DNA from: Baffinella frigidus
Lineage: Eukaryota; Cryptophyceae; Cryptomonadales; Baffinellaceae
Length of the DNA: 11,233 nucleotides
Direction: 5' to 3'
NCBI GenBank assembly: GCA_026770585.1
Contig: MU646409.1
Coordinates: 836,391-847,623 of the forward strand
A program made the position numbers and the translations under genes. Under the pieces are notes generated by a model. It searched no databases. It was not told the origin of the DNA and saw nothing but the letters and a program-made list of their open reading frames with translations. Of this stretch, positions 9,601 to 11,233 are shown piece by piece. Positions within the stretch are counted from its first letter, which is position 1. Each line of letters begins with the position of its first letter.

Positions 9601-10303
9601 CTCTTCCAGCCAGACTCCCGCTGTCATTTCGACCCTGCGTCGAGAGGGGGGCGGGGGGGGGGTCAGACTGCACACTCTCCTTTGCACTAATAGCTTTCAT
9701 ATTGTACTATTTTCAAGTTGACATGCTGGGTGGTTGGTACAAATTCGTCGACTTTGGTGCTGTCCTTGACTCAGATCAAGCCGCATTCCAGGCTGGATGT
9801 AACCTACTGCGGAAACAGGGTCAATTTAAGACACGTTGTGTGCTATTTCAAGGGTGGAAATGCTATCTTAGCATCGACGTAGGTTTACCATCGCACCAAA
9901 TTCGCCCCTAAACCCAGGCACCGTTGCGGCGGGGGGTCCAACACTCTTTTCACCAATCCACCGACGTCCCCCTCAGCACCATTCCTCAAGACACCCCCCC
10001 CCCGCAGACGGTTTAGGTGGCTGCTTTACACTGAAGCGATGTGCGGTGCCGGGAGGGCGGGGGGGGGGTAGAGAGGGAGGGGGGGGGTCGCCTGGAGTGT
10101 TCTCGGACGAAGACAGCGCCACCGTCGCGCGCAAAGTTGCGCTCGAAGCGAACAGGCCCGTTGACGTGCAGGCTGGAGCCGTGCGAAAGCGCGATGCCGC
10201 CCCCCGTTCCTTTGCCGTAGCTCAGGTGGTCCTCGACCTGGTAGGAGGGGGCTCGGGGATGAGAGGTGGGAGACAGGGGAGATAGAGATACATAGATACA
10301 TAC

Positions 10304-10340
<37 letters not shown>

Positions 10341-11199
10341 AAGAGAAAGAGAGAGAGAGAGAGAAAGAAAGCACCCTTGAACCATTGAATACAAGCGGTA
10401 ATCCCCTACACCTAGTTATGTCTCAGTCGATCTGGTCTCCTTAAAATGAGGAGACCATTGAACCGTTGAATGAAAGCGCTGGAGCGCGTGCCGAAATGCA
10501 AGCGCTAGAGCCTAGATCTGTCTCACTAGGGTTGACCGACTATTCTCCAGTTGACATGCTTGGAGTCCGGAATAAATTCGTCAACTTTGGAGCGGAACAG
10601 AGCCCGGGCTTACCAAATTGGCTCGGTGCCCAATGAATCTGAGACAGAGGAAGGTGACAGAGGAAGGTAGGGAGACAGAGGAAGGGGGGGAGCGCGCGCG
10701 CGTGACGCAAGAGTGCCCAAACAGTGCAAGTTCATCCTTTAGGTTTTGTGTCCAACTAGTCGCCTAACGGAAAGGTATTCTAATTTGGTACCAGGAAGGG
10801 TTTGTAAAACCGTAAATATATTGTAGCGCACTCTGGCATGCAAGCAATGCGCGCCTCAGCACGAACCCCTCTACATGTAGTTGTCACGACTCATCTGGCA
10901 TTCGAGAACAGCTGAAAAAAGCAGAGACCAGTTGAGCCCCCCTCCCCTGATTCCGTGGGGTTCGACTTCTCGCTCGCAAAGTCTCGCCAATCCTGCCTCA
11001 CACTCCACTCAAGAGCCTACGGTGACCACTCACCCACGGACATCTGGGGTAACGTGACCAATCCCCAATAAAGATTGAAGAAGAAGGTCCAATTCCGGTT
11101 CAAATGTGGTCCCTGCCTCCGGGTTCTGAGCGGTCCGGATGGATGGATGGAATGACCTTATTGGCGACGAATCTCGAGGTGCCCGACATCCGCACGGTG
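1..11199 (-). CDS. Giant Pmp/POMP-repeat (right-handed beta-helix) surface protein gene, about 24 exons, open at both ends
   Basis: This is a spliced minus-strand gene. Its exons, read right to left, give a chain of units in which a GG[A/G/M/I/V] motif is followed about 21-23 residues later by N-x-A and then by the next GG, for example RFERNFARDGGAVFV, NKAQYGGA, ERNTAIAHGGM and SDNSASATGGG. Known biology: this is the repeat of chlamydial polymorphic outer membrane proteins (Pfam Chlam_PMP, TIGRFAMs POMP repeat), a beta-helix found on cell surfaces and also present in some algae and protists. The exon model is supported because splice phases agree across nearly all joins and the unit length is restored across joins (for example exons 2/3, 15/16 and 20/21). 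No start codon, signal peptide, stop or membrane anchor lies in the window. A surface or adhesin role is inferred from the family only. Exon 9 shows a probable frameshift, so the copy may be damaged. Confidence 0.85.
385..456 (-). CDS. Exon 23 of the Pmp-repeat gene
   Basis: The acceptor CCCTTTATGCAG ends a 190-base heptamer array (phase 0). The exon encodes VFTDGRLSVIGGEVRGNTAE and AGGG. The donor GGG|GTGATC is in phase 0, and joining to exon 24 restores the 21-residue unit. Confidence 0.88.
464..650 (+). repeat. Telomere-like heptamer array filling the exon 22-23 intron
   Basis: Degenerate TTTAGGG, TTGAGGG and TTCAGGG repeats make up nearly the whole intron (457-653). On the transcribed strand this reads CCCTAAA/CCCTCAA and supplies the pyrimidine-rich end before ATGCAG. 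Confidence 0.95.
654..773 (-). CDS. Exon 22 of the Pmp-repeat gene
   Basis: The acceptor CCCTAAAGCAG is formed by a telomere-like heptamer plus GCAG. The exon encodes VRDNVAGFWGGGCYL, TMTVGNNSSVADNAARYGGG and VQ. The donor CAG|GTCCCC (phase 0) is preferred over GGC|GTGCAG because it keeps 21-residue spacing to N-T-A in exon 23. Confidence 0.9.
774..937 (-). other. Intron between exons 21 and 22
   Basis: A single heptamer stretch (778-795) abuts the acceptor. The rest is unremarkable C-rich sequence with two GGTACCAGG-like direct repeats near 857-897. Confidence 0.6.
938..1046 (-). CDS. Exon 21 of the Pmp-repeat gene
   Basis: The acceptor ACTTGTTCGCAG is in phase 2. The exon encodes FRADGEVVVSRNTADFEGGG and LAVSSGSTVVLTGGAQ. 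The donor CAG|GTTACG is in phase 0. The unit is completed by VRDNVAGFWGGG in exon 22. Confidence 0.9.
1188..1204. repeat. CT microsatellite just inside the exon 20 donor
   Basis: A pure CT run 17 bases from the donor of exon 20, within the intron that separates it from exon 21. Confidence 0.9.
1222..1407 (-). CDS. Exon 20 of the Pmp-repeat gene, the largest exon, two to three units
   Basis: The acceptor CAACCCTAG ends a heptamer array (phase 2). The exon encodes VYLYGGTLSAYGDARF, SDNSASATGGGLMVTLGS, VTVDGNRAWTGGG and VRVSGSS. The donor CAG|GTACGT (phase 2) is the best consensus donor in the window. The join to exon 21 gives VSGSSSFRADGEVVV with 22-residue spacing. Confidence 0.92.
1408..1556 (+). 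repeat. Telomere-like heptamer array filling the exon 19-20 intron
   Basis: GGGTTGA heptamers dominate to about 1475, then TTTAGGG and GTGTAGG variants. The array spans essentially the whole intron, from donor to acceptor. Confidence 0.95.
1559..1619 (-). CDS. Exon 19 of the Pmp-repeat gene
   Basis: Encodes TLRVRRNRAGKPMAAGDGG between the acceptor AAGATCAG (phase 1) and the donor CGG|GTAAAT (phase 2). It is flanked on both sides by heptamer-repeat introns. The split codon completes to Gly, so the motif reads DGGGVYLY across the join with exon 20. Confidence 0.85.
1626..1696 (+). repeat. GGGTTGA heptamer array filling the exon 18-19 intron
   Basis: Seven or more tandem GGGTTGA units fill an intron of about 80 bases that uses a GC donor. 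Confidence 0.95.
1702..1813 (-). CDS. Exon 18 of the Pmp-repeat gene, GC donor
   Basis: The acceptor TTTGGGCGCAG is in phase 0. The exon encodes AELLVGGGTLISDNIAAHGG and then GLYLDQAEALFNVSETE. The donor fitting exon 19 is GAAG|GCTCCC (GC, phase 1), which joins to give SETEGTLRVRRNRAG, a normal core. No GT donor here keeps frame. Confidence 0.8.
1846..2035 (-). repeat. Telomere-like CCCTAAA array, inverted relative to the other intronic arrays
   Basis: About 27 heptamers, mostly perfect CCCTAAA on the plus strand, so the transcript carries the G-rich strand here. Most other intronic arrays put the C-rich strand in the transcript. Confidence 0.95.
2268..2299. repeat. (CT)n(CA)n microsatellite
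   Basis: A compound dinucleotide repeat inside the exon 17-18 intron. Confidence 0.9.
2638..2793 (-). CDS. Exon 17 of the Pmp-repeat gene, two units
   Basis: The acceptor GAGGTCTCAG is in phase 0. The exon encodes VESRPVSSSAQMRN to SSAIRGGALFVEKG and then GVTLSGNRASATGGAIH. The donor is CAC|GTCGTT or GTC|GTTTTC, both in phase 0 and differing by one residue. An internal CTGCGCAG could serve as an alternative acceptor at 2760, but the longer exon restores unit length. Confidence 0.8.
2794..3105 (-). other. Intron between exons 16 and 17, with inverted Pmp-like segment
   Basis: This 312-base intron has no heptamers and no TIR element. The plus strand of 3034-3105 reads as Pmp-like protein (GSVRENLFWKEGGAS), a possible inverted exon relic. 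Confidence 0.5.
3106..3185 (-). CDS. Exon 16 of the Pmp-repeat gene, with Ala-rich insert
   Basis: The acceptor CCGTACACAG is in phase 1. The exon encodes an Ala/Val run from an imperfect GCTGTTGCC repeat, then CKVATGLIHGGVAVSGM. The donor ATG|GTTACC (phase 0) is preferred because joining to exon 17 puts N-S-S-A 22 residues after GGV. Ending earlier, at GGA|GTGGCG, gives a short unit. A competing Pmp-like reading exists on the plus strand just to the left. Confidence 0.55.
3261..3312. repeat. 26-base tandem duplication
   Basis: Two adjacent copies of CCCACCGTTTGAC...AACGCA differ at one base. Confidence 0.9.
3406..3465. repeat. Foldback repeat, family B copy 1
   Basis: Begins CATTCCGCAGGGTG, contains CTGCGGAA as the complementary arm, and ends CCATAATCAGG. 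It resembles 6925-6981 in sequence order and size. Confidence 0.45.
3538..3592 (-). CDS. Exon 15 of the Pmp-repeat gene
   Basis: Encodes VRNTVIDVVNTTVTVRQN after the acceptor CCTGAAACAG, which ends a telomere-like tract (phase 0). The donor AACT|GTTACG is in phase 1. The join to exon 16 makes TVRQNSA, placing N-S-A exactly 22 residues after the GGA of exon 14. Confidence 0.75.
3598..3681 (+). repeat. Telomere-like array in the exon 14-15 intron
   Basis: TTTAGGG and variants fill most of the intron between the donor CGG|GTGAGC and the acceptor CCTGAAACAG. Confidence 0.9.
3693..3759 (-). CDS. Exon 14 of the Pmp-repeat gene
   Basis: Encodes IWSFRRNVLFEKN and VGEDGGALR. The donor CGG|GTGAGC is strong and in phase 0, leading into a telomere-like intron. 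Possible acceptors (ATCGAG, GAGGAG, CCGCAG) all give phase 2. A second, frame-shifted copy of the core (RNVLIEENLV) lies immediately upstream, 37 bases away. Confidence 0.65.
3794..3830 (+). repeat. Short telomere-like array between exons 13 and 14
   Basis: Four or five degenerate heptamers separate the two similar exon sequences. Confidence 0.85.
3831..3870 (-). CDS. Exon 13 of the Pmp-repeat gene, or a duplicated exon fragment
   Basis: Encodes LWSSGKNFLFDENA after the acceptor AATCGCAG (phase 0, matching exon 12). No clear donor follows the last codon: options are TT|GTTCGA inside it (phase 2) or a GC donor at AAC|GCCTGA (phase 0). The DNA closely matches exon 14, so one of the two is probably a duplicate. 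The 3' boundary is uncertain. Confidence 0.45.
3920..4019 (-). repeat. Degenerate CCCTAAA array, inverted orientation
   Basis: Plus-strand CCCTAAA, CCTTAAA and CCCCAAA variants. This is the second tract whose G-rich strand would be in the transcript. Confidence 0.85.
4241..4340. repeat. (GT)n(GA)n compound microsatellite
   Basis: About 45 bases of GT-rich repeat change abruptly to about 55 bases of GA-rich repeat. Confidence 0.95.
4417..4457 (-). CDS. Exon 12 of the Pmp-repeat gene
   Basis: Encodes VVFRENRALLGGA after a split Asp codon (phase 1 entry, acceptor AACCTGGCAG). The donor GCT|GTTTCC falls straight after GGA in phase 0. Two in-frame TGA codons just upstream of the acceptor exclude a longer exon. 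Confidence 0.85.
4568..4615. repeat. Perfect 16-bp GC-rich hairpin
   Basis: CTCGCCGGGGCACGCC (4568-4583) and its exact reverse complement (4600-4615) enclose a 16-base loop. It sits 18 bases from the TIR element at 4634. No U tract follows, so it is not an obvious terminator. Confidence 0.9.
4634..4792. mobile_element. CTAG-TIR foldback element (MITE-like), with internal duplication
   Basis: The left end CTAGCTCGGCGTCACTCGGG and right end AGAGACAGAGCTAG are inverted copies of the family consensus. The core GTTGAC...GTCAAC with GAGCCCGGGCT is shared with copies at 7290 and 10512. A 22-base piece (4666-4687) is repeated immediately at 4688-4709. There is no coding capacity. Confidence 0.8.
4801..4840. 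repeat. 11-base minisatellite abutting the exon 11 donor
   Basis: Three full GACGGGGCAAG units and a partial fourth end exactly at the splice site, so the donor GTCCCG is itself part of the repeat. Confidence 0.9.
4842..4910 (-). CDS. Exon 11 of the Pmp-repeat gene
   Basis: Encodes YYSGQGGAIHNYCENM and PLFEIQ between the acceptor CCTGGAACAG and the donor CAAG|GTCCCG, phase 1 on both sides. The split codon completes to Asp, giving FEIQDVVFRENRALLGGA with exon 12. This is a textbook unit across the join. An 11-base minisatellite starts at the donor. Confidence 0.85.
5010..5051 (-). CDS. Exon 10 of the Pmp-repeat gene (tentative boundaries)
   Basis: Encodes QTPPPGEGGIYAQ. The acceptor GATGCCCCAG (phase 1) matches the exon 9 donor phase, and the donor CAGC|GTGCTG (phase 1) matches exon 11. 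It has a GGI motif but no N-x-A, so the unit is incomplete. An alternative acceptor 5 bases downstream would change the phase. Confidence 0.5.
5141..5176 (+). repeat. Short telomere-like array in the exon 9-10 intron
   Basis: TTTAGGG and TTCAGGG units lie about 11 bases inside the exon 9 donor, that is, near the 5' rather than the 3' splice site. Confidence 0.85.
5188..5334 (-). CDS. Exon 9 of the Pmp-repeat gene, with probable one-base frameshift
   Basis: The acceptor CTACATCCAG follows a CCCTAAA array. The first part encodes LYLYQMNAGKIT and NALFERNIAETSG, with N-I-A at the expected 21 residues. The frame then closes at TTC TGA. Shifting by one base after AGCGG gives TYR-initiated residues leading to HTFFLKNNVRSELNLAEKS, and N-L-A again falls at 21. 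The donor AGCT|GTGACC (phase 1) enters a telomere-like intron. The exon is 147 bases where 3n+1 is needed, so one base appears lost near 5261. Confidence 0.6.
5339..5440 (+). repeat. Telomere-like array at the exon 9 acceptor
   Basis: Degenerate TTTAGGG, TTGAGGG and GTGTAGGG units directly precede (on the sense strand) the acceptor CTACATCCAG. Confidence 0.9.
5457..5933. mobile_element. Long CTAG-family foldback element, left end truncated
   Basis: The left part carries the family core (AAGTTGACATGCTGGG...ATTCGTCAA) and the right end is CTGAGACAGAGCTAG (5919-5933). Two arms, 5519-5552 and about 5859-5893, are inverted copies: GAGCCCGGG plus a perfect 17-base CTTCGGAAACCTAATTT. About 300 bases of AT-richer, non-coding filler separate them, so this is an expanded version of the short copies. 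Confidence 0.75.
6547..6570 (-). CDS. Tentative micro-exon 8 of the Pmp-repeat gene
   Basis: After a long CT tract, CTCTCGACAG is an excellent acceptor. It is followed by codons for S-G-G-A and then either donor GCG|GTACCC (a 12-base exon, 6559-6570) or CCG|GTGAGC (a 24-base exon adding V-P-T-P). Both keep phase 0. It is a near copy of the end of exon 7, so it may instead be a duplicated splice junction that is skipped. Joining exon 7 directly to exon 9 also gives the normal 21-residue spacing. Confidence 0.4.
6576..6653. repeat. GA/CT microsatellite forming the exon 7-8 intron
   Basis: The putative intron consists almost entirely of CT on the sense strand, beginning GTACTCTC and ending CTCGACAG, with a near-copy of the exon end on each side. 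Confidence 0.9.
6656..6736 (-). CDS. Exon 7 of the Pmp-repeat gene, one complete unit
   Basis: Encodes 27 residues, MHATDATLVIRDNVV to LRDNVAFQSGGA, phase 0 on both sides. The acceptor is GTGGATCAG and the donor GCG|GTACTC. The last 15 exon bases plus GTAC recur 97 bases away on the far side of a CT microsatellite (see exon 8). Confidence 0.88.
6925..6981. repeat. Foldback repeat, family B copy 2
   Basis: ACATTCCG and CGGAATGC are complementary arms. The order CATTCC, GTGCACC/ATGCACTAC, CGGAA, TAATCAGG/TAATTAGG parallels the copy at 3406-3465. Confidence 0.4.
7210..7239. repeat. Twin overlapping palindromes
   Basis: CGACCAGC-GT-GCTGGTCG (7210-7227) overlaps the perfect palindrome CGATCAGCTGATCG (7226-7239). 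Confidence 0.85.
7290..7379. mobile_element. CTAG-TIR element, truncated copy near the exon 6 donor
   Basis: The left end CTAGCTCTGCCTCACTCGGG and the core AAGTTGACATGCTGGG...TTCGTCAACTT match the family. The right TIR is missing, and recognisable sequence stops 20 bases from the donor of exon 6. Confidence 0.8.
7400..7483 (-). CDS. Exon 6 of the Pmp-repeat gene, one complete unit
   Basis: Encodes 28 residues, from MFMGLDSEAHIYNNVLM to ERNTAIAHGGM, phase 0 on both sides. The acceptor CACCGTCAG follows a CCCTCAA heptamer array. The donor is ATG|GTACGC. The GG motif ends in Met rather than Ala or Gly. Confidence 0.88.
7494..7523 (+). repeat. GGGTTGA array at the exon 6 acceptor
   Basis: Four perfect heptamers, separated from the exon by CACCGTCAG on the sense strand. 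Confidence 0.95.
7662..7734 (+). repeat. Degenerate telomere-like tract
   Basis: GGGTTCA, GGGTTTA and GGGTCCA units within the exon 5-6 intron. Confidence 0.85.
8125..8254. mobile_element. CTAG-TIR element, complete copy (130 bp)
   Basis: The ends CTAGTTCTGTCTGAGTCGGG and CACTC...GCAGAGCTAG (right end reading CTAGCTCTGCCCCACTC inverted) define the copy. Inside, GGTCTCCTCA-TTT-TGAGGAGACC (8210-8232) is a 10-bp stem also found at 10434-10456. It lies 24 bases from the exon 5 donor. Confidence 0.8.
8279..8359 (-). CDS. Exon 5 of the Pmp-repeat gene, one complete unit
   Basis: Encodes 27 residues starting VCCTLNNICSFHDN and ending TANKAQYGGA, phase 0 on both sides. The acceptor is CCGAATCAG|GTG and the donor GCG|GTAATG. 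From the preceding GGG to N-K-A is the standard 22 residues. The intron that follows contains a TIR element starting 24 bases from the donor. Confidence 0.88.
8686..8804. mobile_element. CTAG-TIR element (119 bp)
   Basis: The left arm CTGGCTCTGACTAAATAC... and right end reading CTAGCTCTGCTTGAGTG... (inverted) are diverged inverted repeats of about 45 bases, both reaching CCATAAA. It is closest to the element at 8960. Confidence 0.7.
8960..9089. mobile_element. CTAG-TIR element with about 45-bp arms and a flanking 8-bp direct repeat
   Basis: Arms 8960-9004 and 9045-9089 match at about 38 of 45 positions, including a perfect TTAATCCGGGCTCCTCAT. GGAGAACT occurs at both borders (8954-8961 and 9089-9096), a plausible target-site duplication. 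It is the best-preserved copy and is non-coding, 16 bases from the exon 4 donor. Confidence 0.85.
9106..9141 (-). CDS. Exon 4 of the Pmp-repeat gene (short, 12 codons)
   Basis: Encodes FLLSADHQKGGG between the acceptor CACCCTCACAG and the donor GGG|GTACCA, phase 0 on both sides. The unit is short and lacks the N-x-A core, so it is either a degenerate unit or part of it is missing. The TIR element at 8960-9089 begins 16 bases inside the following intron. Confidence 0.6.
9194..9530. mobile_element. 337-bp TIR element with internal 87-bp direct repeats
   Basis: A perfect 31-base inverted repeat (9194-9224 and 9500-9530, beginning ATATTGTACTTTTCGGGTCA) is extended inward by GGGTCGGGGTCGGG-type arms to about 58 bases. 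The interior holds two identical 87-base copies. No transposase is encoded, so it is non-autonomous. It is distinct from the CTAG family, and no clear target duplication is seen. Confidence 0.85.
9255..9434. repeat. Two identical 87-base direct repeats, period 93
   Basis: 9255-9341 and 9348-9434 appear identical over 87 bases, starting AAAATATCGAAAAAGGGC. Identity in non-coding DNA implies a recent duplication or gene-conversion event. Confidence 0.95.
9574..9634 (-). CDS. Exon 3 of the Pmp-repeat gene
   Basis: The acceptor CTCTCGACGCAG lies behind a C-rich tract and entry is phase 2. The exon encodes VEMTAGVWLEENLVLGAGGA. The donor GCG|GTGCTG falls directly after the GGA codons in phase 0. 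Confidence 0.85.
9710..9760. mobile_element. Fragment of the CTAG-family core
   Basis: CAAGTTGACATGCTGGG followed by GGTACAAATTCGTCGACTTT matches the central part of the copies at 7290 and 10512. Both TIRs are absent. Confidence 0.7.
10048..10087 (+). repeat. G-run cluster at the exon 2 donor
   Basis: Runs of 3 to 10 G separated by A, C or AGA (C-rich on the sense strand). It has quadruplex-forming potential on the plus strand and begins 5 bases inside the GC donor. Confidence 0.8.
10092..10237 (-). CDS. Exon 2 of the Pmp-repeat gene, GC donor
   Basis: The acceptor CTCCTACCAG follows a pyrimidine-rich stretch and entry is phase 0. The exon carries two GG motifs (GKGTGGGIALS and RNFARDGGAVFV) around a classic RFERNFA core. 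The donor that keeps phase with exon 3 is CAG|GCGACC, a GC donor in phase 2. The join gives GGAVFVREHSRVEMTAG, and the distance from GGA to the N-L-V of exon 3 is the normal 22 residues. Ending the exon at GGCGCT|GTCTTC instead would break the phase. Confidence 0.85.
10281..10371. repeat. GA-rich microsatellite preceded by GATA/CATA repeats
   Basis: Imperfect ATAGATAC units give way to about 70 bases of GA/GAAA. On the sense strand this is a CT tract about 45 bases before the exon 2 acceptor. Confidence 0.95.
10412..10456. mobile_element. Partial CTAG-TIR element
   Basis: CTAGTTATGTCTCAGTCG is a left end. GGTCTCCT...AGGAGACC (10434-10456) matches the stem of the copy at 8125. The right end is missing, and related TTGAACC(A/G)TTGAAT sequences flank it (about 10377 and 10459). 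Confidence 0.65.
10512..10653. mobile_element. CTAG-TIR element (about 142 bp)
   Basis: The left end CTAGATCTGTCTCACTAGGG and the right end CTGAGACAGAGGAAG are inverted. The core has AGTTGAC...GTCAACT and GAGCCCGGGCTTACC, shared with the copy at 4634. The right edge merges into GACAGAGGAAGG repeats. Confidence 0.75.
11157..11199 (-). CDS. Exon 1 (first visible exon) of the Pmp-repeat gene
   Basis: Encodes TVRMSGTSRFVANK, the second half of a beta-helix unit. The acceptor is CCCTAAAG at the edge of the telomere-like tract (phase 2 entry) and the donor is AAG|GTCATT (phase 0). Joining to exon 2 gives RFVANKVEDHLSYG, which runs into a GGG motif as expected. A preceding exon must lie beyond the window. 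Confidence 0.7.
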
Positions 11200-11200
11200 C

Positions 11201-11233
11201 TTTAGGGTTTAGGGTTTAGGGTTTAGGGTTTAG
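11201..11233 (+). repeat. Perfect TTTAGGG array at the right edge
   Basis: More than four perfect TTTAGGG units continue past the window. They directly precede (sense strand) the acceptor of exon 1, as in other introns here. Orientation alone would also fit a chromosome end. Confidence 0.95.

Larger units (their letters stand above)
9635..10091 (-). other. Intron between exons 2 and 3
   Basis: This 457-base intron starts with a GC donor. It includes very long G runs near the donor (10048-10087) and acceptor (9646-9662) and a fragment of the CTAG-family core (9710-9760). The rest is unremarkable. Confidence 0.65.
10238..11156 (-). other. Intron between exons 1 and 2
   Basis: This 919-base intron contains GGAT tetranucleotides (about 11138-11151), GACAGAGGAAGG repeats (10643-10685), a complete and a partial CTAG element (10512-10653 and 10412-10456) and a long GA microsatellite (10281-10371). 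The stretch 10704-11130 shows nothing I can name. Confidence 0.65.

Noticed and set aside
9444-9911. Plus-strand ORF of 155 codons
   Set aside because: It spans a TIR element, exon 3 antisense and a MITE core; no domain is recognisable.
11201-11233. True chromosome end (telomere) at the right edge
   Set aside because: The orientation would fit, but exon 1 enters in phase 2 from an acceptor at this array, so coding sequence should continue beyond it, and identical arrays occur in internal introns. Sequence to the right would settle it.

Overview
The window is eukaryotic nuclear DNA. It has many short exons separated by GT-AG (and two probable GC-AG) introns, plant/algal-type telomere-like heptamers (TTTAGGG and the variants TTGAGGG and TTCAGGG), long GA/CT/GT microsatellites and foldback transposon remnants. 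No bacterial-style gene fits. The heptamer type and the protein family suggest a photosynthetic protist, for example a prasinophyte-type green alga, a dinoflagellate or a chromerid. I cannot name the species.

The central result is one very large gene on the minus strand that crosses both window edges. It is invisible to a plain ORF scan because its coding DNA is cut into about 24 exons of roughly 12-186 bases, about 2 kb of coding sequence in 11.2 kb. I rebuilt the exons from three signals that agree: splice-site dinucleotides, intron phase, and the spacing of a repeated protein motif. The encoded repeat is GG[A/G/M/I/V] followed about 21-23 residues later by N-x-A, then a few residues and the next GG. 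This is the GGA(I/L/V)...FxxN pattern of chlamydial-type polymorphic outer membrane protein (Pmp/POMP) repeats, which fold as a right-handed beta-helix. About 25 GG motifs are visible, so the product is a long extracellular or adhesin-like beta-helix. Neither its N nor its C terminus lies in the window.

Layout, in transcription order (right to left): exon 1 at 11157-11199 beside a perfect TTTAGGG tract at the right edge; exons 2-8 at 10237-6547, with large introns full of terminal-inverted-repeat (TIR) elements and a GA microsatellite; exons 9-12 at 5334-4417; exons 13-17 at 3870-2638; exons 18-24 at 1813-1, where telomere-like heptamers make up most intron DNA.

The introns are the unusual part. 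Many abut the 3' splice site with a CCCTAAA or CCCTCAA array (sense strand). Several others carry a short TIR family (consensus end CTAGCTCTGTCTCA) starting only 16-24 bases inside the 5' splice site. One carries a pure CT tract flanked by a 19-base near-duplication of the exon end that contains both CAG and GTAC. Together they suggest an actively remodelled, introner-like intron population spreading through a tandem-repeat surface-protein gene. A probable one-base frameshift in exon 9 and an exon duplication with mismatched phase around 3693-3870 leave open that the locus is partly decayed or that the assembly has base errors.
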